Assembly (NCBI RefSeq): GCF_900302485.1
Contig: NZ_OMOI01000002.1
Span: 558,001 to 622,000 of the forward strand
Reading direction: 5' to 3'
Source of the DNA: Aliiroseovarius pelagivivens
GTDB lineage: Bacteria > Pseudomonadota > Alphaproteobacteria > Rhodobacterales > Rhodobacteraceae
DNA: 64,000 nt
Position numbers and translations under genes: made by a program. This document shows positions 1 to 9,460 of this stretch, piece after piece. The notes below the pieces were generated by a model, which was not told the DNA's origin, did no database searches, and worked only from the letters and a program-made list of their open reading frames with translations. Each line of letters begins with the position of its first letter. Position 1 is the stretch's first letter.

Positions 1-525
1 TCGCCTGCAATTGCGCAGTTTGACAACTCGACCGCGGTCGAGCGCGACCTGACCGAGGTGGTGAAGCGCAATATTTCCAGCTTCCGCACGCTGGATTGGC
101 GACCCTATTTCAGCAACACCAAGAAGGGTGTGATCTTGGTGGATATCAGCTCGCGCTGTTTGCACTATTGGTCCGAGGATCAGGCGACATATCGCCTGTA
201 CCCGACATCCGTCCCGCTGAGCGAAGATTTGACCCGCCGTGGCCGCACAAGTGTGGTCCGCAAGGTCGAAGGCCCGTCTTGGGCGCCAACCCCTGCGATG
301 CGCAAGCGCAACCCGGAGTGGCCCTCATTTGTTGGCCCGGGTCCGGACAACCCGCTGGGTACTCACGCGCTGTATCTGGGGTGGAAATACTATCGGATCC
401 ACGGCACCCACGACACGCGCAAGATCGGGCGCCAGTCGTCGAACGGTTGTATCGGACTGTATAACGAACACATCGCCGAGCTTTTCGCGCTGACGAAGAA
501 CGGCGCGCAGGTTCTACTGATCTGA
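1..525 (+). CDS. L,D-transpeptidase (YkuD domain), 5' end outside window
   Basis: The reading frame is open from base 1, so only the C-terminal 174 codons are present and no start can be assigned. The sequence contains the YkuD catalytic signature near bases 400-460: HGTHDTRKIG, then SSNGCIGL, with the catalytic Cys in GC and the upstream His in HGT. Members of this family act in the periplasm, forming 3-3 peptidoglycan cross-links or attaching proteins to the wall. An internal GTG at 58 could be mistaken for a start, but the frame continues upstream without a stop. The residue after GCI is G rather than the usual R, a small departure from the consensus. A hairpin terminator follows at once. 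Confidence 0.85.
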   Translation, partial: SPAIAQFDNSTAVERDLTEVVKRNISSFRTLDWRPYFSNTKKGVILVDISSRCLHYWSEDQATYRLYPTSVPLSEDLTRRGRTSVVRKVEGPSWAPTPAMRKRNPEWPSFVGPGPDNPLGTHALYLGWKYYRIHGTHDTRKIGRQSSNGCIGLYNEHIAELFALTKNGAQVLLI

Positions 526-549
526 ACGAAGATCACAGAAGGAACGAAA

Positions 550-580
550 AAGCCCCGCAATTTGCGGGGCTTTTCTTTTG
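550..580. terminator. Bidirectional rho-independent terminator
   Basis: A GC-rich hairpin (GCCCCGC/GCGGGGC, 552-570) is flanked by A-tracts on the left and T-tracts on the right. It can therefore serve both the rightward L,D-transpeptidase gene and the leftward trxA. Confidence 0.85.
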
Positions 581-594
581 GCAGTAAGCCGGGA

Positions 595-915
595 TCAGAC
601 GCTTTCTTCGATCCAGCTTTGCAGGGCCGCTTTCGGAGCGGCGCCAACTTTGTTCGAGATCACTTGACCGTCTTTGAACATGAACAGCGCCGGAATGCCG
701 CGCACGCCCATCTGAGCCGGCGAGTTCGGGTTTTCGTCCACGTTCACCTTCACGATTTTGACCTTGCCTTCATATTCGGTCGACAGCTCTTCCAAAGCTG
801 GGCCGATCTGTTTGCAGGGGCCACACCATTCGGCCCAGAAATCTACAACAACGGGAACATCCGCGTTGCGGACTTCTTCATCAAAGGTGGCATCGGTGAC
901 AGCGACGGTTGCCAT
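595..915 (-). CDS. trxA: Thioredoxin TrxA
   Basis: A 106-residue cytoplasmic thioredoxin that reduces protein disulfides with electrons from thioredoxin reductase. The redox motif WCGPC is at residues 30-34, followed by the cis-Pro loop RGIPALFMF and a C-terminal glycine pair region. Length is normal for the family. The frame extends to an ATG at 921, but the AGGAG Shine-Dalgarno sequence abuts that codon. It is spaced 7 nt from the ATG at 915, which gives the usual MATVAV start. The gene follows addA on the same strand with a gap of 33 nt and probably shares its transcript. A hairpin terminator lies just beyond its stop. Confidence 0.95.
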   Translation of the reverse strand: MATVAVTDATFDEEVRNADVPVVVDFWAEWCGPCKQIGPALEELSTEYEGKVKIVKVNVDENPNSPAQMGVRGIPALFMFKDGQVISNKVGAAPKAALQSWIEESV

Positions 916-948
916 TAGCATTCTCCTGAATTTTTGGTTGTTCAGAAC

Positions 949-3900
949 CTAGGTAGCTAGACCCCCAGCGTCAAGGCGACCAAATGCGTCATCGACAAGT
1001 TGGTCGTCCAGCGGCATCAGCTCACGCGCTTGTGTCCATAGGATTGCGGTGTGCACCGGTCGATCCGGGTAAATGGTGCGCAACATCCAGCGATAGGCCC
1101 CCAACTGACGCAACAGCCCTTCGGGGGTTCGGGCGGGATGATCCGGTATGGCACGGTTCGATTTGAAATCCACGGCCAACACGTGTTCGTCGGTGACAAT
1201 CAGCCTGTCGATGAATCCGTGCAAGATCTGCCCCGGATCATTTGGCACATGCCCGGTGATGGGGGCTTCTGCGATGCTGTTTGCATCGAATAGATGCGAT
1301 AGCGCTGCGTCGGTCAGAAGCGCTGATACCTCATCGGTCAGGTTACGGATCACACTAGGGTCTGCCGCATCTGGCCCGCTGGACAGCAGATGCTGGGCGA
1401 CTCTGTCCCAGTTTTCTGGGGCGATACTTGGTAGATGCTCCAGCAACAGATGGATTTGTCGCCCGCGGATCAACGGATCCTGCCCATCTGCCAACTCGGC
1501 TTCGCCTGGAAGTGCCTTTGCGCCACCCAGATCGGAGGGCGACAAGGGTTTTGGCGCGCTGACAGGAGGGGTGGCAATTGTGGCCAGCCAATCCGGCAGT
1601 TTGTTTTGCTGATCATCCTGCGCGGTGGGGTCGTTTACACCCGGATCGGGCCAATCGCCCATGGCATAGCGCTTGCCAGTGCCGGTCGGGAACACATAAT
1701 CCGCACCACCAGCACGCTCCATTGCTGCCTCGCAAACGCGATACCAGCCGGTATCGGCCTTCCCAAGGTCTCCGGCGGCCGTCAGGATCAACCACTGCTC
1801 GGCGCGGGTCATTGCGACGTAAAGCAGCCTTGTGCGCTCTTCGATCTCTGCCTCTTTTAGGCCCTCGGCCACCTCGTCAATCGCCTCGGTCCGGTCCGCT
1901 TTCGAGGGGAACCAGAACGGGCGATCCGACGGTAGCTTGCCAACCTGAGGCGGGTCCGAGGCCCGACGCGCGGCCAAATCCGGAAGCAGTACGATTGGCG
2001 CCTCAAGCCCTTTTGAGCCGTGGATCGTCATGACCCGCACCAGATGCCCTTTGCTGTCGACTTGCCGCTTGATCGTGATGTCCCCGGTTTCCAACCAAGT
2101 GATAAAGCCCGTCAGGCTGGGGATCTCGAGCCGCTCATAGCTCATCGCCTGATGAAGCAGTGCATCGATGCCGTCTTCGGCTTCTTGGCCCAGCCGCGCC
2201 AGCAGCTTTCTGCGACCGCCATGACGGGTCAGAATGCGTTCCAAAAGCTCGTAGGGTCGTACAAAATCCGCACGGTCCCGCAAGTCATGAAGCGTCTCTA
2301 ACGTTGCAGAATATCGCTCGGGCTGGTCAGACAGCGCCCGCCACAGGAATGTTTTCTTGCCGCGATAATGCGCCAGCCGGAACAGATCATCCTCGCTCCA
2401 GCCAAACAAGGGCGAGCGCAACGTAGCGGCCAGCGACAGGTCATCCTCGGGTGTCGCAAGGAAGGACAAAAGCGCGGTCAGATCTTTTACCGCAAGCTCT
2501 GCCCCGATGCGCAGTTGGTCGGCCCCGGCAATCGGAATGTCCCGCGCTTTGCAGGCGCGGATCAGCTCGTGAAACAGCTCGCTCCTAGACCGGACCAGCA
2601 CCAGAATGTCGCCCGGGTCAACGGGGCGCGACCCGCCTTTGTCGTCGGGCAGGCGCTCCTCGTGGATCATCCGTTGGATTTCATCCGCCAAATTATCCGC
2701 CAACTGCACGCGATGATCGCGCGGCGACGGGCGATCAACGGGATCGTTCCAGTCGCGGTCTTCCTCGTGTTTCACGGGCTCGATCGACGGCCAAAGGTCC
2801 ACGCGTCCCGGTTTGTCGTTGAAAAATGATCGGTGTTTGAATCCGCCACCAAGGCCAGACCGCCCCTCCAGCGCCATATCCACAAAGCCGAGCACCGCAG
2901 GCGAGGATCGGAACGAGTATTCCAACGGCTGAACCGCCAAGGCGCGCCCAACCTGCTGCAAGCGATCTGCGAAGCTGTGTTGCATGCGCTGGAACTCGGC
3001 CGGTTCGGCGCCTTGGAACGAATAAATCGACTGTTTTGGGTCGCCCACCACGAAAATCGTGCGCTCTACATCATCCCGCGCGCCCGATCCGGTGGTAAAC
3101 TCACGCGCGAGGCTGTCGATCACGCGCCATTGAACGGGACTGGTATCCTGCGCCTCGTCCACCAGAATGTGGTCGATGCCGCCATCCAGCTTGAATAGCA
3201 CCCAAGCAGCCACGGACGGATCGGTCAAAAGCCCGCCTGCTTTCAGGATCAGGTCGTCAAAGTCCAGCCACCCACGGGCCAGTTTGGCGGCCTCGTACTC
3301 CTGCACGAAAACATGGGCAAACTGGTAGAGAGCCTGCGTGCGTCGCGCATTGTGCAGAGCCAACCGCCTGTGCCGCGCATCCTCGACCCGGGTCATCAGA
3401 TCGTTCAGTTGATCCATGATGGGCGCGCAGGCCCCTGACTGCAGAGATTTGGTAGGAACAGAGCCTATCTTGGCGGAAAACGGCGATTTCTGTAGCAGAA
3501 ACATTTTTTCGAGCCGTTGGAGCAGATCCAGATTGGGCAGGGAAAGATCCGCCCCCTGAAGCGCTTCGGCGCGTTTCTGATCTTGTGCGCTGCCAGTGGC
3601 GGATCCTGCACGGAACTTCGCCAACACATCCAAATCCTCGGGCGCAAAGCACCTCTCAAGCACCACGTTCAATTCATCCCCAGCAGCTAGCCCAAACCAG
3701 CCATTGATCTGCGCCATGTCCTTGTCTTCAGCAAACAACATCCGGGCCGAAGTGATGCCTGCCGACAGTCGCATCAGGTCCTCACCGGTGAACAATTGGG
3801 CGAGATTCTGCACCAAGCCCTTATGTGGGCCGTCGCTCATCTGTTCCAAAATGGTGGCGCGCAGATCGTTGGCGGCGCGGTCGTCCATCTCGGTGAACTG

Positions 3901-4317
3901 GGGGGATACGCCCGCTTCGGTTGGGAAGCGCCGCAAAAGCGAGGCACAGTAGGCGTGAATTGTCTGAATTTTCAGCCCGCCGGGCGCCTCAATTGCGCGG
4001 GCGAACAATTGGCGCGCCAACGACAGATCACGCGCGCCTTCGACGCCAAGCTCGGCCAGAGCCTTGGTCAGGCTCTCGTCATCCTTCATCGCCCATTCGC
4101 CCAAACGTTTGAACAGACGGTTCTGCATCTCGCTTGCGGCGGCCTTTGTATAGGTCAGGCACAGGATGTTCTGCGGGGATACTCCGTCCAGCAGCAGGCG
4201 CGCCACGCGGTCGGTCAGAACGCGGGTTTTTCCTGACCCCGCGTTGGCGGACAACCAGGTCGAGGCCGTGGGGTCCGCCGCCCGGATCTGGGCAAGGGTT
4301 GCGTCGTCAAACTTCAT
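949..4317 (-). CDS. addA: Double-strand break repair helicase-nuclease AddA
   Basis: This is the large subunit of the AddAB complex, which resects double-strand ends for RecA-dependent repair. At 1122 residues it has the alphaproteobacterial length. UvrD-type helicase motifs are in order: Walker A NAGSGKT (about residue 25-31), DEAQDTS (motif II), VVGDPKQSIYSFQGA (motif III region), HGSKGLE (motif V) and YVAMTRAEQW (motif VI). A RecB-type nuclease domain near the C terminus shows the AVDFKSN catalytic motif. Its start overlaps the addB stop by 4 nt (ATGA), indicating translational coupling. Confidence 0.95.
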   Translation of the reverse strand: MKFDDATLAQIRAADPTASTWLSANAGSGKTRVLTDRVARLLLDGVSPQNILCLTYTKAAASEMQNRLFKRLGEWAMKDDESLTKALAELGVEGARDLSLARQLFARAIEAPGGLKIQTIHAYCASLLRRFPTEAGVSPQFTEMDDRAANDLRATILEQMSDGPHKGLVQNLAQLFTGEDLMRLSAGITSARMLFAEDKDMAQINGWFGLAAGDELNVVLERCFAPEDLDVLAKFRAGSATGSAQDQKRAEALQGADLSLPNLDLLQRLEKMFLLQKSPFSAKIGSVPTKSLQSGACAPIMDQLNDLMTRVEDARHRRLALHNARRTQALYQFAHVFVQEYEAAKLARGWLDFDDLILKAGGLLTDPSVAAWVLFKLDGGIDHILVDEAQDTSPVQWRVIDSLAREFTTGSGARDDVERTIFVVGDPKQSIYSFQGAEPAEFQRMQHSFADRLQQVGRALAVQPLEYSFRSSPAVLGFVDMALEGRSGLGGGFKHRSFFNDKPGRVDLWPSIEPVKHEEDRDWNDPVDRPSPRDHRVQLADNLADEIQRMIHEERLPDDKGGSRPVDPGDILVLVRSRSELFHELIRACKARDIPIAGADQLRIGAELAVKDLTALLSFLATPEDDLSLAATLRSPLFGWSEDDLFRLAHYRGKKTFLWRALSDQPERYSATLETLHDLRDRADFVRPYELLERILTRHGGRRKLLARLGQEAEDGIDALLHQAMSYERLEIPSLTGFITWLETGDITIKRQVDSKGHLVRVMTIHGSKGLEAPIVLLPDLAARRASDPPQVGKLPSDRPFWFPSKADRTEAIDEVAEGLKEAEIEERTRLLYVAMTRAEQWLILTAAGDLGKADTGWYRVCEAAMERAGGADYVFPTGTGKRYAMGDWPDPGVNDPTAQDDQQNKLPDWLATIATPPVSAPKPLSPSDLGGAKALPGEAELADGQDPLIRGRQIHLLLEHLPSIAPENWDRVAQHLLSSGPDAADPSVIRNLTDEVSALLTDAALSHLFDANSIAEAPITGHVPNDPGQILHGFIDRLIVTDEHVLAVDFKSNRAIPDHPARTPEGLLRQLGAYRWMLRTIYPDRPVHTAILWTQARELMPLDDQLVDDAFGRLDAGGLAT

Positions 4318-7268
4318 CGCCCGACCTCCTTCACCACGGGGGTGTCGCTGTCATCCCATTCGCCGTAGCGAGCAAGATGATCATAGTCGCCCGCGAAGCG
4401 CTGCATATGCATGGCACGGCGCGAGGTATAGCCCTGCGCATCGTCATTATAGGCTCTAATCAGGCTCAAAAGCTCTTCTTTGGTGCTCTCGATATCGGCG
4501 GTCGCCAGATCGGTCGAGACCTCTTTCTGGGGCGTCAGGCCGATATAGCTGACAAGGGAAACAGATGAGGCATTGATGTTTTCAAAGCCGCCAGCATGGG
4601 CAATCACAGCTTCAAGCAACAACTGCTTGTCGAAGTGTTTTTGCTGTTTCTCGTTCGGAGGCGCACCGGTTTTATAGTCATAGATCCGAAGCGACCCGTC
4701 CTGATGCCGGTCAATCCGATCAGCCTTGGCCACAAGGGTGAAATCCGGGTCATCAAACTTCGTGCGCCCCCAGATTTCGTTCTCTAGATTATGCGAGAAA
4801 TCGCGGCGCAACAGTTCTTGCTGAACAAACCACGGCGCGATTCGGTCAATCCGCGCTTTCCAAAGGATGCGCGTCGCAAGGTTTGGCACGTGCTCGGCCA
4901 GAATCTCATCCGCGATCTGGCGCAAGCGATCCTGTTCCTGTTCGGGGTCCGGCACGTCTGGCAAAGACGCCACATAGTTCTCGAACACATCGTGCAATAC
5001 CGTCCCGCGCATCAATGCATCCGATCCGCGCAACAGCGGATCCAGCGCACGCAGATGCAGCACTTTGTCTGCATAAACGGCAAAGGGGTCGCGGATAAGC
5101 TTGGTTACGCCGGTCGCCGAAAGTTGGCGGGGACGCGTGGACAAGGGCGGGGACGGTGAGGGGCGCTTTTCAGGCGGAATAGTCGCGTTGGGTTGATCAA
5201 TCTGGCGCGCAAACTCCAGCCATTGCGCCCCACGTTCGCGCATATCCTTCAGCGCCTGCTCGCCTTCTGACGACATTCCAGCCATCAAGTTGCAGATGCG
5301 GTTCAGCCAACGGGACGGGATGGTTTCGCTGTCTTCATCTTTGACGGATCGGGTCAGGATCACCTCTTTCGTGGCGATCGCCTGTTGGAAGTCATGGGCT
5401 GACAGACCCACGCGGCGCTCCGGAAGCGGAAGACCCACCTGCATCCGCATCTGGCGGTTTAACCACGGATCCGGGCCGGGCAGTTCTGGCCAGATACCAT
5501 CATTCAGCCCCGCCAAGATGACGCGTTCCGCCCCTTGCACACGCGCTTCAAGCGTACCCCAGAACATCACGCCGGAATGGGGTGTGTTTGGGTCGCGTAC
5601 CTCGCCCTTAGACAAGATAGAGCGGAACAGATCACGATAGGCGAGGGGCGACAGATCCCCGCCGTGCGACGCGTTTTCAGTAAGATTAGAGACGATTTCT
5701 TGACACATCTGTCCTGCGGCGCGGTTCCACAGCTCACCTGTTCCGTCGCCGCTGGGACCACGCGCAACTTCGTGGGTCAGATCTAGGTGGTGGGCCAGAA
5801 GGTCGGGAAGCGGCAGCTCACCTTCAAGGGCTGGGGCCAGACAGAACTTGGCCACCCAATCCGCCCAGATTGCGCGGTCAGGTTCTTCTTCGAACTTGTG
5901 TGCCCAGTCCAAAAGCGCCTGTCGATCCGGGACCGATGCGGATCCGCGAAGCACCTGAAGCTCCAGATCACGGGTCCAGCGCAGGTGGTCGCCGCGGGCC
6001 TCGCCGCCTGTGTTGGTAAGTGGATGTTTCAAAAGCGCCAACAATCGATCAGCTGCCGGTGCCTCGCACATCATGACAGTGATTTGGCGCAGGAATCGAC
6101 CCGGCGCCGACAAGGCCAGCGGTCGACCCGCGCTGTCATCTGGTTCGATGCTCCACCGATCCAATGCCGCCGACACCTGACGCGTCAGATTTCGATCGGG
6201 CGTGATCAAAGCAACACTGACCCCATCTTCGACCGAGCGTCGCAAAAGCGCGGCAATAGCCTGCGCCTCGTCACGGGGTTTCTGGGCTTCAACCAATGTC
6301 AGGCCCTCGGTGGCCTTGGTGACATTTTCAAACTGGCGACCTTCAATTTGCCACTGATCGGTCACTGGGGCAGGTCGCAAGGCAAGCGAGATCAGTTTGT
6401 TTCGCACGGGCGCGACGGGGGTCAGGTCCGACCAGCCCTGAACATCGCTTTTAGAGATATCCAACCGCTTTAAAAGCGCTGCGAAGCGGTATTGCGGGTG
6501 ATCCTCGGCTGACAAGGCGTCTTCCAAAGCGTGCCATGTCTGGTTTGGCAGGTCGGTGTCGATCCCAGGAAGTATCAAACCGCCTTGCGGAAGATGCGCC
6601 ACAGCCTGCATTAGAAGCGCGGTGGTGCCGCGCGAACCTGTTGAGCCAGCAATCAGGATCGGGTGATCCGGGGGGGATTGCCGCCAGCCCTCGATGATCT
6701 TCGAGACCACCATCCGCTGCCGGGTTTCCGCATCCGGGGCATGCCCAGCGTCGGGATCGAAGAACGGATTGATCAGCGACAGAAAGCGCAGGCTGCGTGC
6801 CCAATGTTCGGACATATCCTGGACATCAAGCGTCTCTAACGCGGCAGGATTTACGCCTTCGCCGTGCATTTCATCCATCAGCGTTGCCACGCTGTCGGCC
6901 AGATCAAAGGCGGCGCTTTTCGGGGCCAAATCGGGCTCTTGCTCAAGCAGGGCAAGGATCAATTGGTGCAATTCCAACTGACGGCGCAAAGGCGCAACCG
7001 CGGTTGGGATCGAGCTGTCGAGCGGCATCTGTGCTAGGTCGGTGATCAGCCTTAGTCGAGGAACAAAGCCCGGCTGATCGTCAAACAGGCCCTGTACCCG
7101 GTTCAACATACGACGAGAGTTCACGAACAGCTCGACCCGCGCCATGTCATGTGGCGGGCGGCCTTCCATGCGGCAGCGCAGGCCGTGGACCAGCGCCTTG
7201 GGGAAGTCGACCCCCAGTGGGACACCAAAGACGCGCGCCGTGGGCGAATGGTTAAACATCAGCACCAC
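4314..7268 (-). CDS. addB: Double-strand break repair protein AddB
   Basis: The partner subunit of AddA, 984 residues. The N-terminal half is a helicase-like fold without a recognisable Walker A. The C-terminal region carries a second RecB-type nuclease site, with DYKTG (in LRIYDYKTGAPP) near residue 865. No C-terminal cysteine cluster is visible, so the iron-sulfur staple known from Firmicutes AddB appears to be absent. The call is supported by its coupling to addA through a 4-nt overlap. Its start overlaps the end of the upstream nucleotidyltransferase gene by 17 nt. Confidence 0.93.
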   Translation of the reverse strand: MVLMFNHSPTARVFGVPLGVDFPKALVHGLRCRMEGRPPHDMARVELFVNSRRMLNRVQGLFDDQPGFVPRLRLITDLAQMPLDSSIPTAVAPLRRQLELHQLILALLEQEPDLAPKSAAFDLADSVATLMDEMHGEGVNPAALETLDVQDMSEHWARSLRFLSLINPFFDPDAGHAPDAETRQRMVVSKIIEGWRQSPPDHPILIAGSTGSRGTTALLMQAVAHLPQGGLILPGIDTDLPNQTWHALEDALSAEDHPQYRFAALLKRLDISKSDVQGWSDLTPVAPVRNKLISLALRPAPVTDQWQIEGRQFENVTKATEGLTLVEAQKPRDEAQAIAALLRRSVEDGVSVALITPDRNLTRQVSAALDRWSIEPDDSAGRPLALSAPGRFLRQITVMMCEAPAADRLLALLKHPLTNTGGEARGDHLRWTRDLELQVLRGSASVPDRQALLDWAHKFEEEPDRAIWADWVAKFCLAPALEGELPLPDLLAHHLDLTHEVARGPSGDGTGELWNRAAGQMCQEIVSNLTENASHGGDLSPLAYRDLFRSILSKGEVRDPNTPHSGVMFWGTLEARVQGAERVILAGLNDGIWPELPGPDPWLNRQMRMQVGLPLPERRVGLSAHDFQQAIATKEVILTRSVKDEDSETIPSRWLNRICNLMAGMSSEGEQALKDMRERGAQWLEFARQIDQPNATIPPEKRPSPSPPLSTRPRQLSATGVTKLIRDPFAVYADKVLHLRALDPLLRGSDALMRGTVLHDVFENYVASLPDVPDPEQEQDRLRQIADEILAEHVPNLATRILWKARIDRIAPWFVQQELLRRDFSHNLENEIWGRTKFDDPDFTLVAKADRIDRHQDGSLRIYDYKTGAPPNEKQQKHFDKQLLLEAVIAHAGGFENINASSVSLVSYIGLTPQKEVSTDLATADIESTKEELLSLIRAYNDDAQGYTSRRAMHMQRFAGDYDHLARYGEWDDSDTPVVKEVGR

Positions 7269-7935
7269 CTAACATCTGTTCCGCCAATGTGATTCCGTCA
7301 GGATGCCCAACATCACACCAAGCGCCTTGATACGGCAGTCCAAAAAGGCGGTCTGCTTGGCGAATGGCGTCCCACGCGACGTTCAACGAGAAGACATCCT
7401 CATCAACCTGCGCCACCGGGGGCGTTTTGATGATCTGGCACCCGGTATAGACCAGCCCCGGCCCGCGCGTCAGTTGACCGTCGGGGGCCATCGTGAAGTC
7501 ACCTTGTCCCAAGTGGCCGATGGCATTTTCCGGCGGAACAAGAAGCATGAGGGCATCCATCCGATCGGGATCCCAGGCCTGCAGAAGGCTCTGCATCGGA
7601 TTGGGCCCAGACCAAACCGCATCGGCATTGAGCGTGAACAGAGAGGCCGCTTCATGCAAGGTTAGAGCCTGTTTTAATCCTCCGCCCGTTTCAAGAAGCG
7701 TATCCTCGTGCGAGAAAAGGATGTCCCGGCCCGCCAGGTGCGCGTGGATCTGGTCTGCCAGATAATGGGTGTTCACGATGATCTGCGAGACGCTATTGGC
7801 CCCGTCCACAATGTCTAACGCGTGGTCCAAAAGGGGTTTTCCGGCGACAGGAATCATCGGTTTCGGCTGTGCCTCAGTCAGCGCGCCCATGCGGGTGCCG
7901 CGCCCGGCGGCAAAGATCATCACTGTGTCGGGCAT
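7252..7935 (-). CDS. murU: Nucleotidyltransferase, MurU-like (N-acetylmuramate-1-phosphate uridylyltransferase)
   Basis: A 227-residue sugar-1-phosphate nucleotidyltransferase. The N-terminal nucleotide-binding signature AAGRGTRMG is followed by QPKPMIPVAGKPLL, the pattern of this family. Downstream DADAVW-like and GGGLKQAL segments fit the substrate loop. With the AmgK-like kinase encoded just upstream (16-nt overlap), it matches the AmgK-MurU salvage route that converts recovered MurNAc to UDP-MurNAc, bypassing MurA and fosfomycin. The substrate is assigned from the family and the amgK partnership rather than from a diagnostic residue. Confidence 0.8.
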   Translation of the reverse strand: MPDTVMIFAAGRGTRMGALTEAQPKPMIPVAGKPLLDHALDIVDGANSVSQIIVNTHYLADQIHAHLAGRDILFSHEDTLLETGGGLKQALTLHEAASLFTLNADAVWSGPNPMQSLLQAWDPDRMDALMLLVPPENAIGHLGQGDFTMAPDGQLTRGPGLVYTGCQIIKTPPVAQVDEDVFSLNVAWDAIRQADRLFGLPYQGAWCDVGHPDGITLAEQMLGGADV

Positions 7936-8912
7936 GGCTGTCTGAGCCTTTCAAGATGGGTCGATGTCGGTTCGGGCAGGATCGCGTTCAGTTGATCGCG
8001 CAGTTTCGCAAGTGGCGGGTGGCTGAGATCGGCTTGCAGCAGAGTCCAGACCCTTGGGATCAGGTCCACATAATGCGGCTTGCCCATCTGCTGTGACAAG
8101 CGGGCGAAAATGCCAAGGATGCGGAGGTTGCGCTGGACGGCGACAATGTGAAACTCGTCCTGAAAGGCGAGTTGATCAATCCCGCGTCGCTTGGCGAACT
8201 CATTCAGTGCTGAGCGGGCCAGTTCGTCCGAGACGTCGCGTCGGACATCTCGTAAAAGCGACACCAAATCATAGCTCGGCAGGGTGTTCACTGCGTCCTG
8301 AAAATCCAGAAGCCCAACACGCGCGCTGCCAGACCGTTCCGGCAGCCAATGCAGGTTCTGGGCATGGAAGTCGCGCAGGGATGTGCGCAGGTCAGTGTCG
8401 AACGGGGCAAGCGCCTTTTCGATGGCCCCCAGTGCATCGTTCATCACATTAGTGGGCTGGGGCGCATAGTGCAGGAAGGCCATGTCACAGGCTTGCGCCA
8501 TTTCCTGAATGCCATAGTTGGCGACCTGCGCGGGTGTGGCATCCAAAATCGCGTGAACAGCATCAATAGCGGTGGAATAGAGACTATTTTCAAGTGATGC
8601 GTCGTCGTCGATCATGGACGCGAAGTCGTCGTCTCCGAAATCCTCAAGCAGCAGGAAGCCGCTTTGAAGATCTGCCGCATAGATCGCCGGGGCGGACAGG
8701 CCAAGCCCTGACAGATGCTGCGCGATACTGACGAAGGATTGCATAGAGCCACAGGTCGATGGCGGGGCGTCCATCAGGATCGCGGGATGTGTGCCCTGAG
8801 CGCGGAAATAGCGGCGGGACGAAGCGTCCCCGGTCAGAGGCAGGAAGGGTGCATCGGCCCAGTCGGTCGAGGTCAGAAATCTGCGGCGATCCTGCGCGCG
8901 ATCATCGCTCAT
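7920..8912 (-). CDS. amgK: AmgK-like sugar kinase (aminoglycoside phosphotransferase family)
   Basis: A 330-residue APH-fold kinase. The catalytic loop RDFHAQNLHWL and the metal-binding VGLLDFQDAV are both present. The family includes the anomeric MurNAc/GlcNAc kinase AmgK, which supplies the substrate of MurU. It overlaps murU by 16 nt and tsaE by 4 nt, so tsaE-amgK-murU-addB-addA-trxA is probably one transcription unit. A role in aminoglycoside resistance is unlikely in this context. Confidence 0.8.
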   Translation of the reverse strand: MSDDRAQDRRRFLTSTDWADAPFLPLTGDASSRRYFRAQGTHPAILMDAPPSTCGSMQSFVSIAQHLSGLGLSAPAIYAADLQSGFLLLEDFGDDDFASMIDDDASLENSLYSTAIDAVHAILDATPAQVANYGIQEMAQACDMAFLHYAPQPTNVMNDALGAIEKALAPFDTDLRTSLRDFHAQNLHWLPERSGSARVGLLDFQDAVNTLPSYDLVSLLRDVRRDVSDELARSALNEFAKRRGIDQLAFQDEFHIVAVQRNLRILGIFARLSQQMGKPHYVDLIPRVWTLLQADLSHPPLAKLRDQLNAILPEPTSTHLERLRQPCPTQ

Positions 8913-9403
8913 GGCAGCGCCTTTTGAATGCGGGCTTCCCAGTTTTCCGCGGGGCCTGAGATCTGAACATGCCTTAGATCGGGGTCATCTGACGCATCGC
9001 CCGTGGAAAACTCTAGGGACAGAGCGCTCTGAGGGATCAGATCGCCCAAGCGATCAGGCCATTCGACAAGGCATATGGCGGTCTCGAACGCGTCGATCAG
9101 GCCAAGCTCTTCGATTTCGTCCGGATGGGTCAGGCGGTAGAGGTCGGAATGCCAAATCTCGCAGGTCGTGTCGTCATAGGTTTGGACCAGCGTAAAGGTC
9201 GGCGACGGGACGTCTTCGGCCAGCCCATGCGCGGCAAGACGGGATTGGATCACCGAACGGGCAAAATGCGTCTTGCCGGCCCCGATCCCGCCGGACAACA
9301 GGATCACGTCGCCCGGCGTCAGCTGGTGGGCCAACGCGGCGGCAAACGTGGTTGTGTGATCCGGGGTTGGAAATGCAAGATCAAGGTGAAAGGCGTGCGT
9401 CAT
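8909..9403 (-). CDS. tsaE: tRNA threonylcarbamoyladenosine biosynthesis ATPase TsaE
   Basis: A 164-residue P-loop ATPase of the TsaE (YjeE) family. Walker A GGIGAGKTHFARS is near residue 38, followed by SPTFTLV and a Walker B-like LYRL segment. TsaE works with TsaB and TsaD to make t6A at position 37 of ANN-decoding tRNAs. TsaD is encoded in this window at 21879-22985. It overlaps amgK by 4 nt. A 57-nt gap separates it from the PAS protein gene upstream, which is transcribed in the same direction. Confidence 0.92.
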   Translation of the reverse strand: MTHAFHLDLAFPTPDHTTTFAAALAHQLTPGDVILLSGGIGAGKTHFARSVIQSRLAAHGLAEDVPSPTFTLVQTYDDTTCEIWHSDLYRLTHPDEIEELGLIDAFETAICLVEWPDRLGDLIPQSALSLEFSTGDASDDPDLRHVQISGPAENWEARIQKALP

Positions 9404-9460
9404 GGCACGAGTTTTAGACGCCCTGAGCGTCGGTGCAAGACCGGATCACCCCTCCTGGTG